64,000 bases of DNA. It comes from Pseudideonella sakaiensis. GTDB lineage: Bacteria; Pseudomonadota; Gammaproteobacteria; Burkholderiales; Burkholderiaceae_C. The number at the start of each line of letters is the position of its first letter. Within the stretch, counting starts at the first letter, position 1. This document shows, piece by piece, positions 17,416 through 28,499 of the stretch. The position numbers and the translations under genes are program-made. The stretch lies in NCBI RefSeq assembly GCF_001293525.1, contig NZ_BBYR01000032.1, positions 1 through 64,000 on the forward strand, in the 5' to 3' direction. The notes beneath the pieces were generated by a model that had not been told where the DNA came from, made no database searches, and saw nothing but the letters and a program-made list of their open reading frames with translations.

Positions 17416-18117
17416 TCACGCCGAGCGCATCAGGCCGCCGTCCACGCGCAGGCTCTGGCCGGTCACGTAGGCCGCGGCGTCCGACGCGAGGAAGGCCACC
17501 ACCCGCGCGACCTCGTCGGCCGTGCCGTAGCGCTGCATCGGCACGGCCTCGCGGCGCTCCGCCTTCTCGGGCAGGCTGTCGATCCAGCCGGGCAGCACGT
17601 TGTTGATGCGGATGCCCTGGGCCGCGTACTGGTCGGCGTAGAGCTTGGTGAAGGCCGCCAGGCCGGCGCGGAAGACGGCCGAGGTCGGGAACAGCGCGCT
17701 CGGCTCGTCGACCCAGGCCGACGAGAGGTTGACCACTGCGCCGCCGCCCTGGCGCAGCATCACCGGCGTGACGAGGCGCAGCGCGCGCACCACGTTCAGC
17801 AGGTAGACGTCCATGCCGGCCTGCCACTGGGCGTCGCTCAGGTCCAGCACCGGGCCCTTCGGCCCGTGGCCCGCGCCGTTGACCAGCACGTCGATGCGGC
17901 CCCAGCGCGCCAGCGCCGTGTCGACCAGCCGACCCAGGTCGGCCTCGGACTGGTTGGAGCCGGTGATGCCGATGCCGCCGAGCTCGCGGCCCAGCGCCTC
18001 GCCCTTGCCGGACGAGGACAGCACGCCGACCTGGCAACCCTCGGCCGCCAGCCGGCGCGCGATGGCCGCGCCCATGCCGGAGCCGGCGGCGATGACGAGG
18101 GCGACTCTGGGCGGCAT
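17416..18117 (-). CDS. SDR-family protein lacking the usual Tyr-Lys pair
   Basis: Rossmann-fold protein of 233 residues. The cofactor motif is AAGSGMGAAIA, the central motif is NGAG instead of NNAG, and the end is the typical YVTGQSLRVDGG. The catalytic serine region is present (NLSSAWVDEPSALFPTSAVF), but where YxxxK is expected the sequence reads FPTSA. Tyr is replaced by Phe and Lys by Ala. That leaves the protein without the standard proton relay, so it is either a divergent reductase or a non-catalytic member. It is followed by the aminotransferase gene and preceded by a LysR gene, all on one strand. Confidence 0.85.
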   Translation of the reverse strand: MPPRVALVIAAGSGMGAAIARRLAAEGCQVGVLSSSGKGEALGRELGGIGITGSNQSEADLGRLVDTALARWGRIDVLVNGAGHGPKGPVLDLSDAQWQAGMDVYLLNVVRALRLVTPVMLRQGGGAVVNLSSAWVDEPSALFPTSAVFRAGLAAFTKLYADQYAAQGIRINNVLPGWIDSLPEKAERREAVPMQRYGTADEVARVVAFLASDAAAYVTGQSLRVDGGLMRSA

Positions 18118-18215
18118 GCGGATCTCCTGGGCTCGGGCAGCGGGCGGGGCGCCGAGAATACGTCGAAAGCGGGCGCGGGCCTGCACGCCCCCGCGCCGCG
18201 ACGCGCGGCATGCCT

Positions 18216-19121
18216 TCAGCCCGCGCCGGCGAACCAGGCGGCCAGGTGGTCCACGCAGGCGCGGACCTTGGGCAGGCGCTGGCGCTCGGGCAGCATCACC
18301 GCGTAGATCGCGTTGGTCTGCACGACGACGTGGCGCTCGAGCACCGGCACCAGCCGGCCCTCGGCCACGTGCGGCGCGACGATCACGCGGTTCAGGCGCG
18401 CGATGCCCAGGCCGGCCAGCGTCATCGCCAGCGTGACCGCGGTGTTGTCGGAGCGCAGCGTGCCGGCCACCTTCAGCGCCTGCGGCTGGCCGTCGAGCTC
18501 GAAGGGCCAGCGGTTGAGCGCCGGGCTGGCGCTGTTGGCGATCAGGCGGTGGCCGGCCAGCTCGTCCGGGTGGGCGGGCGTGCCGTGCCGTGCGAGGTAG
18601 GCCGGCGCGGCGAACAGCGCGCGGCTGTGCTCGCCGATCGGCCGGGCCACCAGGCCCTCGGCCTGCGGCTCGCCGGTGCGGATCGCCACGTCGATGCCCT
18701 CGCGCGCCATGTCGACCAGCCGGTCGTCGGCGGCGATCTCGAGGCGCAGCCGCGGATGCCGCTCGAGCAGCGGCGCCAGCGCGGGCAGCAGGTGGATCGC
18801 GAGCACCGGGCTGCTGGCCAGGCGCACCAGGCCGCTCGGGTCGGCGCGCCGTTCGTCCAGCGCGCCGTCCAGCTCGAGCGCCACGGCGAGCAGCTGGGCG
18901 CCGTGCGCGGCCAGGCTCTGGCCCTCGTCGCTCAGGCTGAGGCCATGGGTCGAGCGGTGCACGAGGCGGGCGCCGCACAGGCGCTCGATGCGCGCCAGCG
19001 CGCGCGAGACCTGCGAGGGTGGCACGTCGCGCTCGCGCGCCACCGCCGACAGGTTGCGCAGCTCGGCGACGCGCGCGAACAGCGCGAAGTCGTCGAGCGT
19101 CAGGTCTGCCGTGCGGGCCAT
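18216..19121 (-). CDS. LysR-type transcriptional regulator
   Basis: LysR-family regulator of 301 residues. The winged helix-turn-helix is ARVAELRNLSAVARERDVPPSQVSR, followed by the linker helix and an effector domain with the AYLARHGTPAHPDELAGH segment usual for this subgroup. The start ATG (MARTADLTLDDFALFAR) fits the family; 49 upstream residues in frame look random. It lies 98 bases before the SDR gene on the same strand, an arrangement compatible with control of the SDR/aminotransferase pair, and is divergent from a small gene. No operator was recognised. Confidence 0.9.
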   Translation of the reverse strand: MARTADLTLDDFALFARVAELRNLSAVARERDVPPSQVSRALARIERLCGARLVHRSTHGLSLSDEGQSLAAHGAQLLAVALELDGALDERRADPSGLVRLASSPVLAIHLLPALAPLLERHPRLRLEIAADDRLVDMAREGIDVAIRTGEPQAEGLVARPIGEHSRALFAAPAYLARHGTPAHPDELAGHRLIANSASPALNRWPFELDGQPQALKVAGTLRSDNTAVTLAMTLAGLGIARLNRVIVAPHVAEGRLVPVLERHVVVQTNAIYAVMLPERQRLPKVRACVDHLAAWFAGAG

Positions 19122-19248
19122 GGACGATGATGGCATGACCCGGCTGTGCAGCGGGCGCACAGCGCTTGTGGCGCGGCGCGGCTGTCCGCGCGGCGCCGGG
19201 CTTCCTACAGTGGCCGCACCCCCGTCCCCGGTCCGCCAGGAGCCCGCC

Positions 19249-19518
19249 ATGCCCCCCTCTGCCGACACCCCGTCCCCGGCCGCGCGTCGCCTGCCGGCGG
19301 CCGCGCCCGACAGCGCCGACCTCTACGCGCTGGCCCGCCGCGAGGCCCAGCGGCTGCGCCGCGAGGCGATGGACCAGGCCCTCGACCAGCTCGCCGCGTG
19401 GCTGCGACGCCGGCTGCGGCCGCGCGCGGCGGCGTGGCCTCGGCTGATCGAACGGGCCGGCGTGGCGCCGGCCGGCCCGCTCGACGCCGCCCGCGGCGTG
19501 CGCCCGCTCACTCGCTGA
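19249..19518 (+). CDS. small basic protein of unknown function
   Basis: Predicted 89-residue protein. It has a good ribosome site (AGGAG, 5 bases before the ATG). The middle is strongly helical and arginine-rich (LARREAQRLRREAMDQALDQ), continuing LAAWLRRRLRPRAAAW. An amphipathic helix for membrane or nucleic-acid contact is possible. It overlaps the end of the convergent penicillin-acylase gene by 11 bases. No family was recognised. The gene is supported by ribosome site, position and codon pattern only. Confidence 0.6.
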   Translation: MPPSADTPSPAARRLPAAAPDSADLYALARREAQRLRREAMDQALDQLAAWLRRRLRPRAAAWPRLIERAGVAPAGPLDAARGVRPLTR

Positions 19519-22021
19519 TCGAGACCTTGCGCAGCGCCGCGTCGGCCGCGATCTCGGCCTCGGTGTAGGGCACGCGCAGCCAGTCCTTCGCCGCGTAGCG
19601 CCGGGTGTAGTCGGCGTGGTTCGGCGAGGCCGGGTCGTCGCTCTGCGAGAAGGTCAGGAAGGTGTGGGCCTGCACCCCGCCGGCCGGGAAGGAGACCACC
19701 TGCATGTAGCTGTTGCCGTTCGGGTTGGCGTCCATCGAGTAGCCGCCCTGCTCGATGCGGTTCTCCGAGCAGGCGATCGTGAAGTAGCCCGAGCTGCCGC
19801 AGCCGCCGTACAGGCCGATGCGGTTGCCGTTGCGGGTGGCGAACAGCACCTCGCTGCGCGTCGCGTCGACCGCGAAGCCGCTCTGCTGCACGCGGTAGAC
19901 CGCGGCGGCGAAGGCCTGCTGCAGTGCCGCCGGGTTGTCGGTGCGCAGGCCGCGCGGCGTGTTGATCGGGTCGGCCGGGTTGAAGGGCGTGGTCCACAGC
20001 TGGGCCGCCGGCAGCCGCGAGACGCGGTTCCAGAACTCGTCCCAGACATGGGTGCCGCGCGCCGTCGGCTCGCCGCGGCCGTTCCAGGCCTGCAGCGTGC
20101 TGCAGGCCGCGCTGACGTCGACGCTGACCGGCGGGTTGAAGCTGGTGCCGGTCAGTGCGTCGGCGGCCAGCGCGATGCTCGGGCTGGCGCAGACCACGGG
20201 CAGTGCGGCCTCGCGCGTCAGCTCGGCCGACAGCACGCGGTTGTCCAGCACCAGGCTGCGCAGCAGCGTGGCGTCGACCCGGGTGCCGGCGTTGCCGTCG
20301 CTGCCGGCCAGGCGCTGCTGCACCTTCAGGTGCCCCAGCCGCGTGCGCAGCGACTGCGTGCTGCCGGTCGGCCCGACGATGTCGGGGAAGCCCGTCAGCG
20401 GCTGCAGCGGATTCGCCAGCCAGTAGCTGTCGTTCATGTTGGCCACCCAGTCGCTGCGCAGCAGGCTGGGCATGCGGGCCGGGCCGATCGCGCCGCGCTG
20501 CTTGGAGTCGGCGTCGTCGACCCAGTCGCAGGCCGCGCGCGAGCCGTCGAAGAAGGGCACCCGCGGCAGCGCCGCGGCCAGCGCGGCGCCGAAGGGCGTG
20601 GTGCAGGACGCGACCTGCGCCGGCGTGACGTTCGGCATCGCGCCGATGTCCGCATACCAGGCGCGCGCGCTGCCGCGGCCCACCGCCACGGTGTTGACCC
20701 AGGGGATCGAGGCCTCCTCGCGCTGGATCGCCGCGAACTCGTCGAGCGACTTCGCCTGCGCCCAGCGCAGCCAGGTGCGGAAGGTGCGGTAGTTCTCGGC
20801 GTTGATGTCGCGGATCGCGAACGCGGTGGTGCTGCTCCAGGCCAGCGCCGGGTTGAGCAGCGCGAGGTTGACCAGCGGGCCGTGCTCGCTGGCGTACAGC
20901 GTGCGCGTGACGGTGCGCAGGCTGCCGTCGGCCTGGCGCACCTCGACGCTGATCGGCGTGGCCTTCATCGGCACCTTGACGCCGTCCTTCATGTAGGCCT
21001 TGCTGTCGCCGGCGGCCAGCGTGAGCTGGAAGAAGCCGAAGCGGCGCGCGGTGCTGACGGTGTGGCTCCAGGCCACGTCGTTGTTGAAGCCGATCAGGAT
21101 CATCGGCACACCGAGGAAGGAGGTGCCGCTGACGTCGAAGCGGCCGGGGATGGTCAGCTGGGCCTGGTAGAAGCGGTCCGGGCCGCGCCAGTACCAGTGC
21201 GGGTTGCCGAACAGCAGCGGCACGTCGCTCGCGTCGCTGCCGAAGCCATACATGTTGCTGCCCACCCCCTCCTTGCCGCCGACCTGCAGGTCCAGCGCCG
21301 CGAAGGCGCGGCCGATCTCGCGCGCCTGGCGTCGCGTCGGGCGCGCATCGCGTGCGCTCGCGACCGTGTCCGGCGTCGACGCGGTGGCCGGCGGCTGGGC
21401 GTTCGCGATGTTCGGCAGGAAGTTGCTGTAGCCGCCGGCGAAGTTCGACTGGTAGAGCCGGCGGTACAGGTCGCCGCGCACGATCGGCGCGACCCAGGCC
21501 TCGTTGCGGCAGGCCGCGTGCCGCCCGGCCTGGCCGCCGGCCTTCACCTCGCGCACCAGGCGGTTGTAGCCGGCGACGAAGCCGTCGATCAGCTGCTGCA
21601 CGTCGGCCGACTGGGCGGCCGCGAAGGCGGCCACCGCGGTGTCGTTCAGCACGTGCCGGTGGAAGAAGTCCGCATCGAGGTTGGCCGGGCGGCCGATGGT
21701 GCTCGACGCGAGCAGCAGCGCGTCCGGGCCGAACCAGCGCGAGCGCTCGCCGCGGTAGGTCAGGAAGGAGTCGGCCATCGTGCACAGGTTGTCCTCGGCC
21801 TGCGCGTAGCCGTAGCCGTAGCCCAGGCCGGCCATGTCGGCCGCCTTCACGTGCGGGATGCCCATCGCGGTGCGCCGGATCTCGGCCGAGAACTGCGGCG
21901 CCGGCGCCGTGGCCTCGCCGTCGTTGCCGCCGCCGCAGGCGGTGAGCAGCAGCAGGGCCGTGGCGGCGGCCGGCGCCAGCGCGCGGTGGCGTGGGCGGGG
22001 GAAGGTCGGGGTCGGGGCCAT
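19508..22021 (-). CDS. penicillin-acylase-family lipoprotein (acyl-homoserine-lactone acylase-like)
   Basis: Ntn hydrolase precursor of 837 residues with a lipobox ending at Cys29 (LLLLTACGGG). The alpha part begins AEIRRTAMGIPHVKA. The self-cleavage site is Gly254-Ser255 in GVGSNMYGFGSDASD, so Ser255 would become the N-terminal nucleophile. The beta part has NPHWYWRGPDRFYQAQLTIPG, closest in pattern to PvdQ and aculeacin-type acylases that remove long acyl chains from lactones or lipopeptides. A lipoprotein anchor would hold it in the envelope. Quorum quenching or acyl-amide use are possible roles; no LuxI/LuxR genes are present here. Confidence 0.88.
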   Translation of the reverse strand: MAPTPTFPRPRHRALAPAAATALLLLTACGGGNDGEATAPAPQFSAEIRRTAMGIPHVKAADMAGLGYGYGYAQAEDNLCTMADSFLTYRGERSRWFGPDALLLASSTIGRPANLDADFFHRHVLNDTAVAAFAAAQSADVQQLIDGFVAGYNRLVREVKAGGQAGRHAACRNEAWVAPIVRGDLYRRLYQSNFAGGYSNFLPNIANAQPPATASTPDTVASARDARPTRRQAREIGRAFAALDLQVGGKEGVGSNMYGFGSDASDVPLLFGNPHWYWRGPDRFYQAQLTIPGRFDVSGTSFLGVPMILIGFNNDVAWSHTVSTARRFGFFQLTLAAGDSKAYMKDGVKVPMKATPISVEVRQADGSLRTVTRTLYASEHGPLVNLALLNPALAWSSTTAFAIRDINAENYRTFRTWLRWAQAKSLDEFAAIQREEASIPWVNTVAVGRGSARAWYADIGAMPNVTPAQVASCTTPFGAALAAALPRVPFFDGSRAACDWVDDADSKQRGAIGPARMPSLLRSDWVANMNDSYWLANPLQPLTGFPDIVGPTGSTQSLRTRLGHLKVQQRLAGSDGNAGTRVDATLLRSLVLDNRVLSAELTREAALPVVCASPSIALAADALTGTSFNPPVSVDVSAACSTLQAWNGRGEPTARGTHVWDEFWNRVSRLPAAQLWTTPFNPADPINTPRGLRTDNPAALQQAFAAAVYRVQQSGFAVDATRSEVLFATRNGNRIGLYGGCGSSGYFTIACSENRIEQGGYSMDANPNGNSYMQVVSFPAGGVQAHTFLTFSQSDDPASPNHADYTRRYAAKDWLRVPYTEAEIAADAALRKVSISE

Positions 22022-22262
22022 CGTGTGTCGTCTCCGGGGTCGTTCGGGCCGGTCCGGGCGGGTGCGCTCGCGCGCGGCGCCGCCGGGCCGGGTGGGTCGC
22101 TCAGCCATCCTGGCCCGAAGCCCCCGGCCCGCTCCATCGGCAGTTCCCCCGATGCACTCCTTTGGGGCGGTGTGGCTGGCTTGCAGCCCCGCGTGGCAGT
22201 GGTCGCTCGCTTTGCGCGACACTGGCGGTCCCGCATCGCCGTCCCTGTCCCCCGTCCGCGCC

Positions 22263-22730
22263 ATGTCCGCCCTCACCTGGTCCCCTGCCCTGGCCCTGCA
22301 GCAGCCGCAGATGGACGACACCCACCAGGAGTTCGTCGCGCTGCTCGCCGCGCTCGGGGACGTCGCGGAGCGCCCGCCAGCCGAGCAGCTCGGCCCGCTG
22401 GACCGCTTCATCGCCCACACCGTCGCGCACTTCGGGCAGGAGGACGCCTGGATGGCCACCATCGGCTTCCAGCCGGAGAACTGCCACGCGCGCCAGCACG
22501 CCGAGGTGCTGCAGCTGCTGCACGAGGTGCGCCGGCGCCTGCACGACGAGGGCGAGGGCGCGCTGGTCGGCGCGCTGGTGCCGGCGCTGGCCGAGTGGTT
22601 CGTGCCGCATGCACGGAACATGGACGGCGGCCTGGCCCAGGTGATGGCCGCCACCGGCTTCGACGTGGCCACCGGCACGATGCGCCACCCGCCGGACGCG
22701 CCGCCGCAGGACACGCCGGACGGGCGCTGA
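22263..22730 (+). CDS. bacteriohemerythrin
   Basis: Four-helix di-iron oxygen-binding protein, 155 residues. The iron ligands fit the set H, H, E, H, H, H, D/E: MDDTHQEF, HTVAHFGQEDAWM, CHARQHAEVL and PHARNMD. The start ATG gives SALTWSPAL, like other bacteriohemerythrins (x-x-x-W-x-x-x-L). The C-terminal 30 residues are proline-rich and probably disordered. The usual roles are oxygen storage, delivery or sensing. It is convergent with the flavin monooxygenase gene, which uses oxygen, but a functional link is only a guess. Confidence 0.88.
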   Translation: MSALTWSPALALQQPQMDDTHQEFVALLAALGDVAERPPAEQLGPLDRFIAHTVAHFGQEDAWMATIGFQPENCHARQHAEVLQLLHEVRRRLHDEGEGALVGALVPALAEWFVPHARNMDGGLAQVMAATGFDVATGTMRHPPDAPPQDTPDGR

Positions 22731-22772
22731 GCGGCGCGCCGCGCGCGGCGCGATCGCTGCGCGTGCCCGGCG

Positions 22773-22790
22773 CCGGGGCCCGAGCCCCGG
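22773..22790. terminator. hairpin between convergent hemerythrin and monooxygenase genes
   Basis: CCGGGGC, CCGA, GCCCCGG: a perfect 7-bp stem with a 4-base loop in the 70-base gap between two converging genes. No T run follows on either strand, so termination is inferred from position. Confidence 0.4.
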
Positions 22791-22800
22791 CCCCGCGCCG

Positions 22801-24609
22801 TCAGCGCAGGTGGTGCACCGGCGCCTGCCCGTAGACCGGCGTCGGCAGGCCCTCGTAGCGGGCCTTCAGCTGCAGGCTCAGGAACTGGCTGTAGTGGCGG
22901 CTCTGGTGCATGTTGCCGCCGTGGATCCACAGCTGCGGCTGCTGCGTGGGCTTCCACATGTTGCGCAGCTCGCCCTCCCAGGGACCGGGGTCCTTGGTGG
23001 TGCCGCTGCCCAGGCCCCAGACCTTGCCGACGCGGTCGGCCACCTCGGGCGAGACCAGGTCGGCGAGGAACTGGTTCATCGAGCCGTAGCCGGTGGCATA
23101 GACCAGCAGGTCGGCCGGCAGCTCGCTGCCGTCGGTCAGCGTCACCGAGCGCGGGTTGACGCGCTCGATGCCGACGCGGCTGCGCAGCTTGATGCTGCCG
23201 TTGGCCACCAGCTCGCTGGCGCCGACGTCGATGTAGTAGCCGGAGCCGCGGCGCAGGTACTTCATGAACAGCCCGGAGCCGTCGTCGCCGAAGTCCAGCA
23301 GGAAGCCGGCCTGCTCGAGGCGGGCGTAGAGGTCGGCGTCGCGGCGCTTCATCTCCTCGTACACCGGGATGTGGAAGCTGTGCATGATCCGGTAGGGCAC
23401 GCTCGCGAACACCAGGTCCGCGGTGTGGTGGTCGATGCCCGCCTGCACCGCCTGCTCGCTGTAGAGGCCGCCGAGCGCCAGCTCCATCAGCGAGTCGCTG
23501 GGCGCGATGTGGGTGCTGCTGCGCTGGATCATCGTGACGTCGGCGCCGTGCTCCCACAGCGCGGCGCAGATGTCGTGCGCCGAGTTGTTGCTGCCCAGCA
23601 CCACGGCCTTCTTGCCGCGGTAGGCCTCGGGGCCGGGGTGGCGGCTGCTGTGGTGCTGGTCGCCCTCGAAGCTCTCGGCGCCCGGCAGCGCCGGCACGTT
23701 CGGGTAGCCCGAGACGCCGAGCGCGAACACCAGCTGCTTCGGCCGCAGCACGATCTCGCGGCCGTCGCGCTCGACGGTGACGGCCCATTCGCCGCGCGCC
23801 TCGTCGAAGCGCGCCTGCTTCGCGGTGGTGGACGACCAGTAGTTGATCTCCATCACCCGGGTGTACATCTCCAGCCAGTCGCCGATCTTGTCCTTCGGGC
23901 TGAACACCGGCCAGTCGTCGGGGAAGGGCAGGTAGGGCAGGTGGTCGTACCAGACCGGGTCGTGCAGGCACAGGCTCTTGTAGCGCCGCCGCCAGCTGTC
24001 GCCGGCGCGGGCGTTCTTCTCGATCACCAGCGTGGGCACGCCGAGGCGGCGCAGCCGGGCCGCCAGCATGATGCCGCCCTGGCCGCCGCCGATGATCACC
24101 ACGTAGGGCTGCTCGGTGATGCCGAGCGTGGCCGCCTCCTCGGCGCGGCGCTCGGCCCAGGTCTTGCGGCCGGGGTGCACGCCGTGCTCGGCGCCCTTGA
24201 TGCGGCGCGTGCCCGTCTTCTCCTCGAAGCCCTTCAGCTCGACCATCGTGGTCAGCAGCGTCCACGCGCGGTCGCCCTCGGGCGTGGCCTTCAGGCGCAG
24301 GTGGCCGCGGCCGCGGCAGGCCGCCGTCTCGAACACGAACCAGGCCTCGACGACGCCGCCGGCCTCGGTGGCCGCGCCGTCGAGCCGGAAGCCGGACGGC
24401 TTCACCGCCGGCAGCTGGGCGGCGAGCATTTCGCCGATCGCGCCGCGGCCCTCCTGGGTGCGGATGTTCCAGGTGAAGGCCACCAGGTCGCGCCAGTAGC
24501 CGTCCGCGTCGAACAGGGCGGCGGCGCGGCCGGGGTCGCCGGCCTGCAGCGCCGCGTCGAAGGCCGCCAGCCAGTCGGTGGCGCGGCGGTCGGGGCTCGG
24601 AAGGGTCAT
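22801..24609 (-). CDS. flavin-containing monooxygenase with N-terminal SnoaL-like domain
   Basis: Protein of 602 residues. The first 135 or so form a SnoaL/NTF2-like domain (WLAAFDAALQAGDPGRAAALF..DGYWRDLVAFTWN). An FAD-binding motif VIIGGGQGG follows at 171-179, then the FMO fingerprint FEGDQHHSSRH (314-324) and a degenerate NAD(P) motif VVLGSNNSAHD (336-346). This is the layout of bacterial FMO/Baeyer-Villiger-like enzymes. It probably oxygenates a ketone or amine. A sigma-54-like promoter and palindrome lie in the 213 bases upstream, and the activator gene is the next gene upstream, so induction by that activator is likely. Confidence 0.88.
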   Translation of the reverse strand: MTLPSPDRRATDWLAAFDAALQAGDPGRAAALFDADGYWRDLVAFTWNIRTQEGRGAIGEMLAAQLPAVKPSGFRLDGAATEAGGVVEAWFVFETAACRGRGHLRLKATPEGDRAWTLLTTMVELKGFEEKTGTRRIKGAEHGVHPGRKTWAERRAEEAATLGITEQPYVVIIGGGQGGIMLAARLRRLGVPTLVIEKNARAGDSWRRRYKSLCLHDPVWYDHLPYLPFPDDWPVFSPKDKIGDWLEMYTRVMEINYWSSTTAKQARFDEARGEWAVTVERDGREIVLRPKQLVFALGVSGYPNVPALPGAESFEGDQHHSSRHPGPEAYRGKKAVVLGSNNSAHDICAALWEHGADVTMIQRSSTHIAPSDSLMELALGGLYSEQAVQAGIDHHTADLVFASVPYRIMHSFHIPVYEEMKRRDADLYARLEQAGFLLDFGDDGSGLFMKYLRRGSGYYIDVGASELVANGSIKLRSRVGIERVNPRSVTLTDGSELPADLLVYATGYGSMNQFLADLVSPEVADRVGKVWGLGSGTTKDPGPWEGELRNMWKPTQQPQLWIHGGNMHQSRHYSQFLSLQLKARYEGLPTPVYGQAPVHHLR

Positions 24610-24672
24610 CGCTCGTCTCCATCGTTGGGGTGTGCGCCGGCGGCCGTCGGGCCGCGCGACGGGGAGCCCTTC

Positions 24673-24687
24673 TCAAGCCCCGTGCCA
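24673..24687 (-). promoter_or_regulatory. sigma-54-like promoter for the monooxygenase
   Basis: The minus strand reads TGGCACGGGGCTTGA. The -24 TGGCAC is perfect and spacing to the -12 TTG is right, but the -12 GC step is GA. It lies about 64 bases before the ATG and has a matching activator gene next door. Confidence 0.6.
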
Positions 24688-24784
24688 GCCCATGCAGCGG
24701 GAATTTCTGCTGCCGTGACAAGCACTTGCGTCGATCGCCGGCGGGCGGGAAGCGCCGGCGGGTGCGACAGGTGATGCGCCCGCG

Positions 24785-24798
24785 GTGACAGCTGTCAC
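24785..24798. promoter_or_regulatory. palindromic enhancer-type site GTGACAGCTGTCAC
   Basis: A perfect 14-bp palindrome about 110 bases upstream of the sigma-54-like promoter, the usual distance for an activator site. Half sites GTGACA (24715-24720) and GCGACAG (24764-24770) lie between it and the promoter. GTGACAG also occurs upstream of the activator gene at 26884-26890. Confidence 0.55.
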
Positions 24799-24822
24799 AG
24801 CCCCGGGCGGTCGCCGCCCGAC

Positions 24823-26778
<1,956 letters not shown>

Positions 26779-26948
26779 GGGCCGTCTCCGGTGGCGGCCG
26801 CCGACGGTGGCGGGCGGGCCGACACGGTCGGCGCTGGGCCGCCGGGTGTCAAGCCGGGACCTGCCCGGGGCCTGTGCCGGTGCGTGACAGCGGGCTGCCG
26901 CGGGCTTCCCGGCGACGCCGCCCCGGCCCGGCGGTGTAGATTGCGCCG

Positions 26949-27806
26949 ATGCAGATCACGATCGCGCCGGGCGTCCGCCTCTTCGTCGACGTCGAGGGCC
27001 CGGGCCTGGTGCCCGACGGCCCGCGGATGCGCGAGCGCCCGACGCTGCTGCTGCTGCACGGCGGCCCGGGCTACGACCACGCCGGCTTCAAGCCCGCGTT
27101 CTCGCGGCTGGCCGACCTGGCGCAGATCGTCTACCTCGACCACCGAGGCCACGGCCGCAGCAGCCCGCGCCCGGCCGCGGAATGGACCCTCGACACCTTC
27201 GCCGACGACGTGGTGCGCCTGTGCGAGGTGCTCGGCATCGAGCGGCCGATCGTGCTGGGCCAGAGCTTCGGCGGCTTCGTCGCGCAGCGCTACCTGGCGC
27301 GCCATCCCGGCCACCCGGCGGCCGTGGTGCTGTCCAGCACCTCGCCCCAGCTCGGGCTGGCGCGCAAGCTTGCGCGCTTCGAGCGCCTCGGAGGCCCGGC
27401 CGCGCGCGCCGCCGCCGAGGCCTTCTGGACCGCGCCCGGCGAGGCCACCTGGGCCGCCTATGGCCGGATCTGCCTGCCGCTCTACAACACCCGGCCGCAG
27501 GATCCGCAGGCGCGCGAGCGCACGCGCTACCGGCCCGAGATCCTGTTCGCGTCGGCCGGCGGCGAGCAGCGCGGCATGGACCTGCTGCCCGGCCTGGCCG
27601 CGGTGCGCTGCCCGGTGCTCGTGCTGGCCGGCGAGGACGACCCGGTCTGCCCGGTGGAGGACGCGCGCGACATCGCCGCCGCGATCCCGGCGCCCTGGGG
27701 CCGGCTCGTGACCATCCCGGACGCCGGCCACGGCACCTGGCGCGACCAGCCCGACGCCGCCTTCGCGGTGCTGCGCGCCTTCATCGCCGAGGTGGCGCCG
27801 GCCTGA
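26949..27806 (+). CDS. alpha/beta hydrolase, proline-iminopeptidase-like
   Basis: Alpha/beta-fold hydrolase of 285 residues. The oxyanion region HGGPGYDHAGF, strand-turn LDHRGHGRS, and nucleophile elbow GQSFGGFVAQRY are typical. The acid is probably the Asp of GEDDPVCPV and the base His the one in PDAGHGTW. The HGGPG start is characteristic of prolyl iminopeptidases and related esterases. It is divergent from the activator gene, with 170 bases between them. No signal peptide, so it is cytoplasmic. The substrate is unknown. Confidence 0.88.
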   Translation: MQITIAPGVRLFVDVEGPGLVPDGPRMRERPTLLLLHGGPGYDHAGFKPAFSRLADLAQIVYLDHRGHGRSSPRPAAEWTLDTFADDVVRLCEVLGIERPIVLGQSFGGFVAQRYLARHPGHPAAVVLSSTSPQLGLARKLARFERLGGPAARAAAEAFWTAPGEATWAAYGRICLPLYNTRPQDPQARERTRYRPEILFASAGGEQRGMDLLPGLAAVRCPVLVLAGEDDPVCPVEDARDIAAAIPAPWGRLVTIPDAGHGTWRDQPDAAFAVLRAFIAEVAPA

Positions 27807-27876
27807 CGCCGCGGCGCGCGCGGGGCCGGCCCGCCTGCGGCATCGCCCGGGGCCCCGCCGGCCGCGCCTCGCGACC

Positions 27877-28293
27877 TCACTGCGAGGCCAGCTGCCCCTT
27901 CACGTGGCGCGCGAAGTTGTCGAGGATGGCCTGCCAGCCCTCGCGCTGCTGCGCCTCGGAGTGGGTGTCCTCGGCGTCGAAGCTCACCGTCACCTGCACG
28001 CCGGGGCCGGTCTCGACGAACTCGACCACCGCCACCCGGTCACCGAAGGCATAGGCGATCCGCCGGTGCTCGACGACCTCGGTGTACTCGCCCTCGAAAT
28101 CGAAGCCGAAGGACCCGTCGCGCGCCTCCATGCGCGAGCAGAAGCGCCCACCGGGGCGCAGGTCCACCTCGGCACGCGGCGTGTGCCAGTCCGGCGACGC
28201 CGCGTTCCAGGCGCAGATGTCCGCCGGCGTGGTGTAGGCGCGCCAGACCTCCTGCACGGGGGCGTCGACGACGGTGGAGACGGTGATCTTCAT
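27877..28293 (-). CDS. SRPBCC/AHSA1-domain protein
   Basis: Protein of 138 residues with the activator-of-Hsp90-like START fold: MKITVSTVVDAPVQEVWRAY at the start, ICAWNAASPDWHTP, GGRFCSRMEARDGS, and the closing helix GWQAILDNFARHVKGQL. Such proteins bind hydrophobic ligands in a cavity; most are uncharacterised. It is convergent with the hydrolase gene and ends 70 bases from it. Beyond its start lies the accessory island with an RHS fragment. Confidence 0.88.
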   Translation of the reverse strand: MKITVSTVVDAPVQEVWRAYTTPADICAWNAASPDWHTPRAEVDLRPGGRFCSRMEARDGSFGFDFEGEYTEVVEHRRIAYAFGDRVAVVEFVETGPGVQVTVSFDAEDTHSEAQQREGWQAILDNFARHVKGQLASQ

Positions 28294-28499
28294 GCGGGAG
28301 CTCCTGGGCGCGTGGCGCGCCGGCGAGGGAAGGGCGTGACCAGGGGGCACGGGACGAGGCCGCGCACCGCGGCTTCTCGACACCACGACGAACCAGCGCC
28401 GGCTGGATCGACGCGGCTCGCCGGGTCGATTCTGGGGCCGCGCCGGGGAGAGGGGCGGCGCCGGCGCTGCGACGCGGTGCGGACCGGATCAGCGGCTGC

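Noticed and set aside
19616-22834. 1072-codon open frame opposite the acylase gene
   Set aside because: Composition is repetitive A/R/G/V with no domain, and it mirrors a clear gene on the other strand.
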